From assembly GCA_036583965.1 (NCBI GenBank), contig JAZBQD010000015.1:65130330-65194329 (forward strand): 64,000 nucleotides of DNA, in the 5' to 3' direction. This DNA comes from Prunella strophiata. Lineage: Eukaryota > Chordata > Aves > Passeriformes > Prunellidae. Shown here in pieces: positions 63,246 through 64,000 of the stretch. Position numbers and translations under genes: made by a program. Position 1 is the stretch's first letter. Each line of letters begins with the position of its first letter. The notes below the pieces were generated by a model. That model ran no database searches. It worked only from the letters and a program-made list of their open reading frames with translations, and had not been told where the DNA came from.

Positions 63246-63384
63246 TGATGAAGATGACCTTCCTCCAGCACTGGCAGCAGCAGCAGCAGCATCAACACCT
63301 GTGTCTTCAGCATCTCCCGGGTCACAGAAAACGTGTACGCCACAAACATCGGAAGGACAAGCACAGGTTTCGCCCGGTGGCAAG
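63246..63384 (+). CDS. Exon G of unidentified gene
   Basis: The 139 nt run from the acceptor TTTCTATCAATGGCAG to the donor GGCAAG|GTAACA, phase 2 in and 0 out. It continues exon F as QYS-F-DEDDLPPALAAAAAAS, then a Ser/Thr/Pro/Gln-rich stretch ending VSPGGK. The acidic DEDD right after the basic RKLTRQYS of exon F makes a sharp charge switch. The six-alanine run is encoded by six identical GCA codons (63274-63291), so its length may vary between individuals. The whole segment looks disordered. A minus-strand frame (63210-63395) is only a shadow of this exon. Confidence 0.85.
63274..63291 (+). repeat. Coding (GCA)6 trinucleotide repeat
   Basis: Six identical GCA codons encode an alanine run inside exon G. 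Lack of synonymous variation indicates a slippage-prone tract. Confidence 0.9.
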
Positions 63385-63832
63385 GTAACACACAAAGAGA
63401 TGAGCTCATGTCCCTTGGGAGAGGGTTCAGGAAGGGTAGGAGGGAGCTGTGAGTAAAAGGTTTTCCCTAGATGGAATAATTCTACATTTAAGAGCAGTTT
63501 TTAATGCAGAGTTGTAGTGATATGTTCAACTTGTTGTGTAAGGAAGTATTTAAAGCCTGCTCCAAGACCCATGTAAAATCCACAACAATTTTTTCCTCAG
63601 CATTAGTGGGCAGTGGATCAGGACTACTTACGTGGATTTTTTTTTTTTTAAATATGTTTTTTATCTTTCCTGAGTACCCATACCTGAAAAACATGGTGTG
63701 AAATTTAAAATCCATTTGGCAATCTGTGCTTTAAGGAATTAAAAAAAAAAAAAATCCAATAAAAATAACCAACAAAATTACAGAAATTAAATGGTTCTTT
63801 ATTCCAATGCTGAGTTTCTTTTTTGCCTTTAG
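63385..63832. other. Intron G-H
   Basis: A short 448-bp intron containing T-rich and A-rich runs, ending in the strong acceptor GAGTTTCTTTTTTGCCTTTAG. Confidence 0.75.
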
Positions 63833-63910
63833 AGTTCCACGGATGCTGGGAGTACATTTGCTTTGGAGCCAGGTGACCTCCTAATGGATTTCACAGAAGC
63901 CACACCAATG
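63833..63910 (+). CDS. Exon H of unidentified gene
   Basis: The 78 nt (26 codons) lie between the acceptor TTTTTTGCCTTTAG and the donor CCAATG|GTAAAT, phase 0 in and 0 out. It reads SSTDAGSTFALEPGDLLMDF followed by TEATPM. After a Ser/Thr-rich start the segment EPGDLLMDF is hydrophobic and acidic, as in short linear binding motifs of adaptor proteins; this is only a resemblance. The frame continues from exon G without interruption. No stop codon is present, so the gene goes on beyond the right edge of the window. Confidence 0.82.
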
Positions 63911-64000
63911 GTAAATAGTTTTAGTTTGTAACCAGGAAAATGTAGAAGGTTTCAATCATTTGCCTGCAACTAAAATGAATGGGATACTATGCAGTGCGTT
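63911..64000. other. Start of the next intron, truncated by window end
   Basis: Begins GTAAATAG after exon H. Nothing else is visible in the last 90 bases. Confidence 0.7.

Noticed and set aside
63210..63395. Minus-strand frame rich in Ala/Ser
   Set aside because: It is the antisense shadow of exon G.

Overview
This is a vertebrate nuclear genome window, almost certainly avian. It is AT-rich and dominated by non-coding DNA, with short coding islands bounded by classical GT-AG splice signals. It carries two CR1-type LINE 3' ends (about 4474-4690 and 30272-30460), the typical interspersed repeat of bird and other sauropsid genomes. I see no operons, ribosome binding sites, CRISPR arrays, tRNA or rRNA genes.

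The main content is part of one large multi-exon protein-coding gene on the + strand that runs off the right edge. Six small exons chain together in one reading frame with compatible splice phases: C 34378-34453, D 35970-36095, E 47246-47313, F 60257-60361, G 63246-63384 and H 63833-63910. Upstream, an exon-like segment with a histidine tract (B, 20942-21123 or to 21172) and a 37-nt mini-exon candidate (A, 7684-7720) may belong to the same gene, but their phases do not join simply. The encoded protein is Ser/Thr/Pro-rich and looks disordered, with a basic arginine patch, an RKLTRQYS stretch running into an acidic DEDD segment and a GCA-encoded alanine run. I do not recognise the gene, so no symbol is given. 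No stop codon that would end the chain is visible.

The rest is intron or flanking DNA. About 1-20941 holds the first CR1, a well-preserved solo LTR (16924-17532) with matching 6-bp target-site duplications, short tandem duplications and a lysine-rich minus-strand ORF near 11 kb. The large intron 21173-34377 holds a CpG-rich island (about 22244-22710), a (TG)n microsatellite and the second CR1. Introns 36096-47245 and 47314-60256 hold long T runs, a spaced 29-bp duplication and an unusually long chance-like ORF (40077-40766).

The most interesting points are the phase-consistent unidentified gene, the exon B reading-frame problem, alternative splice sites at exons E and F that decide between read-through and a premature stop, and the cleanly delimited LTR insertion.
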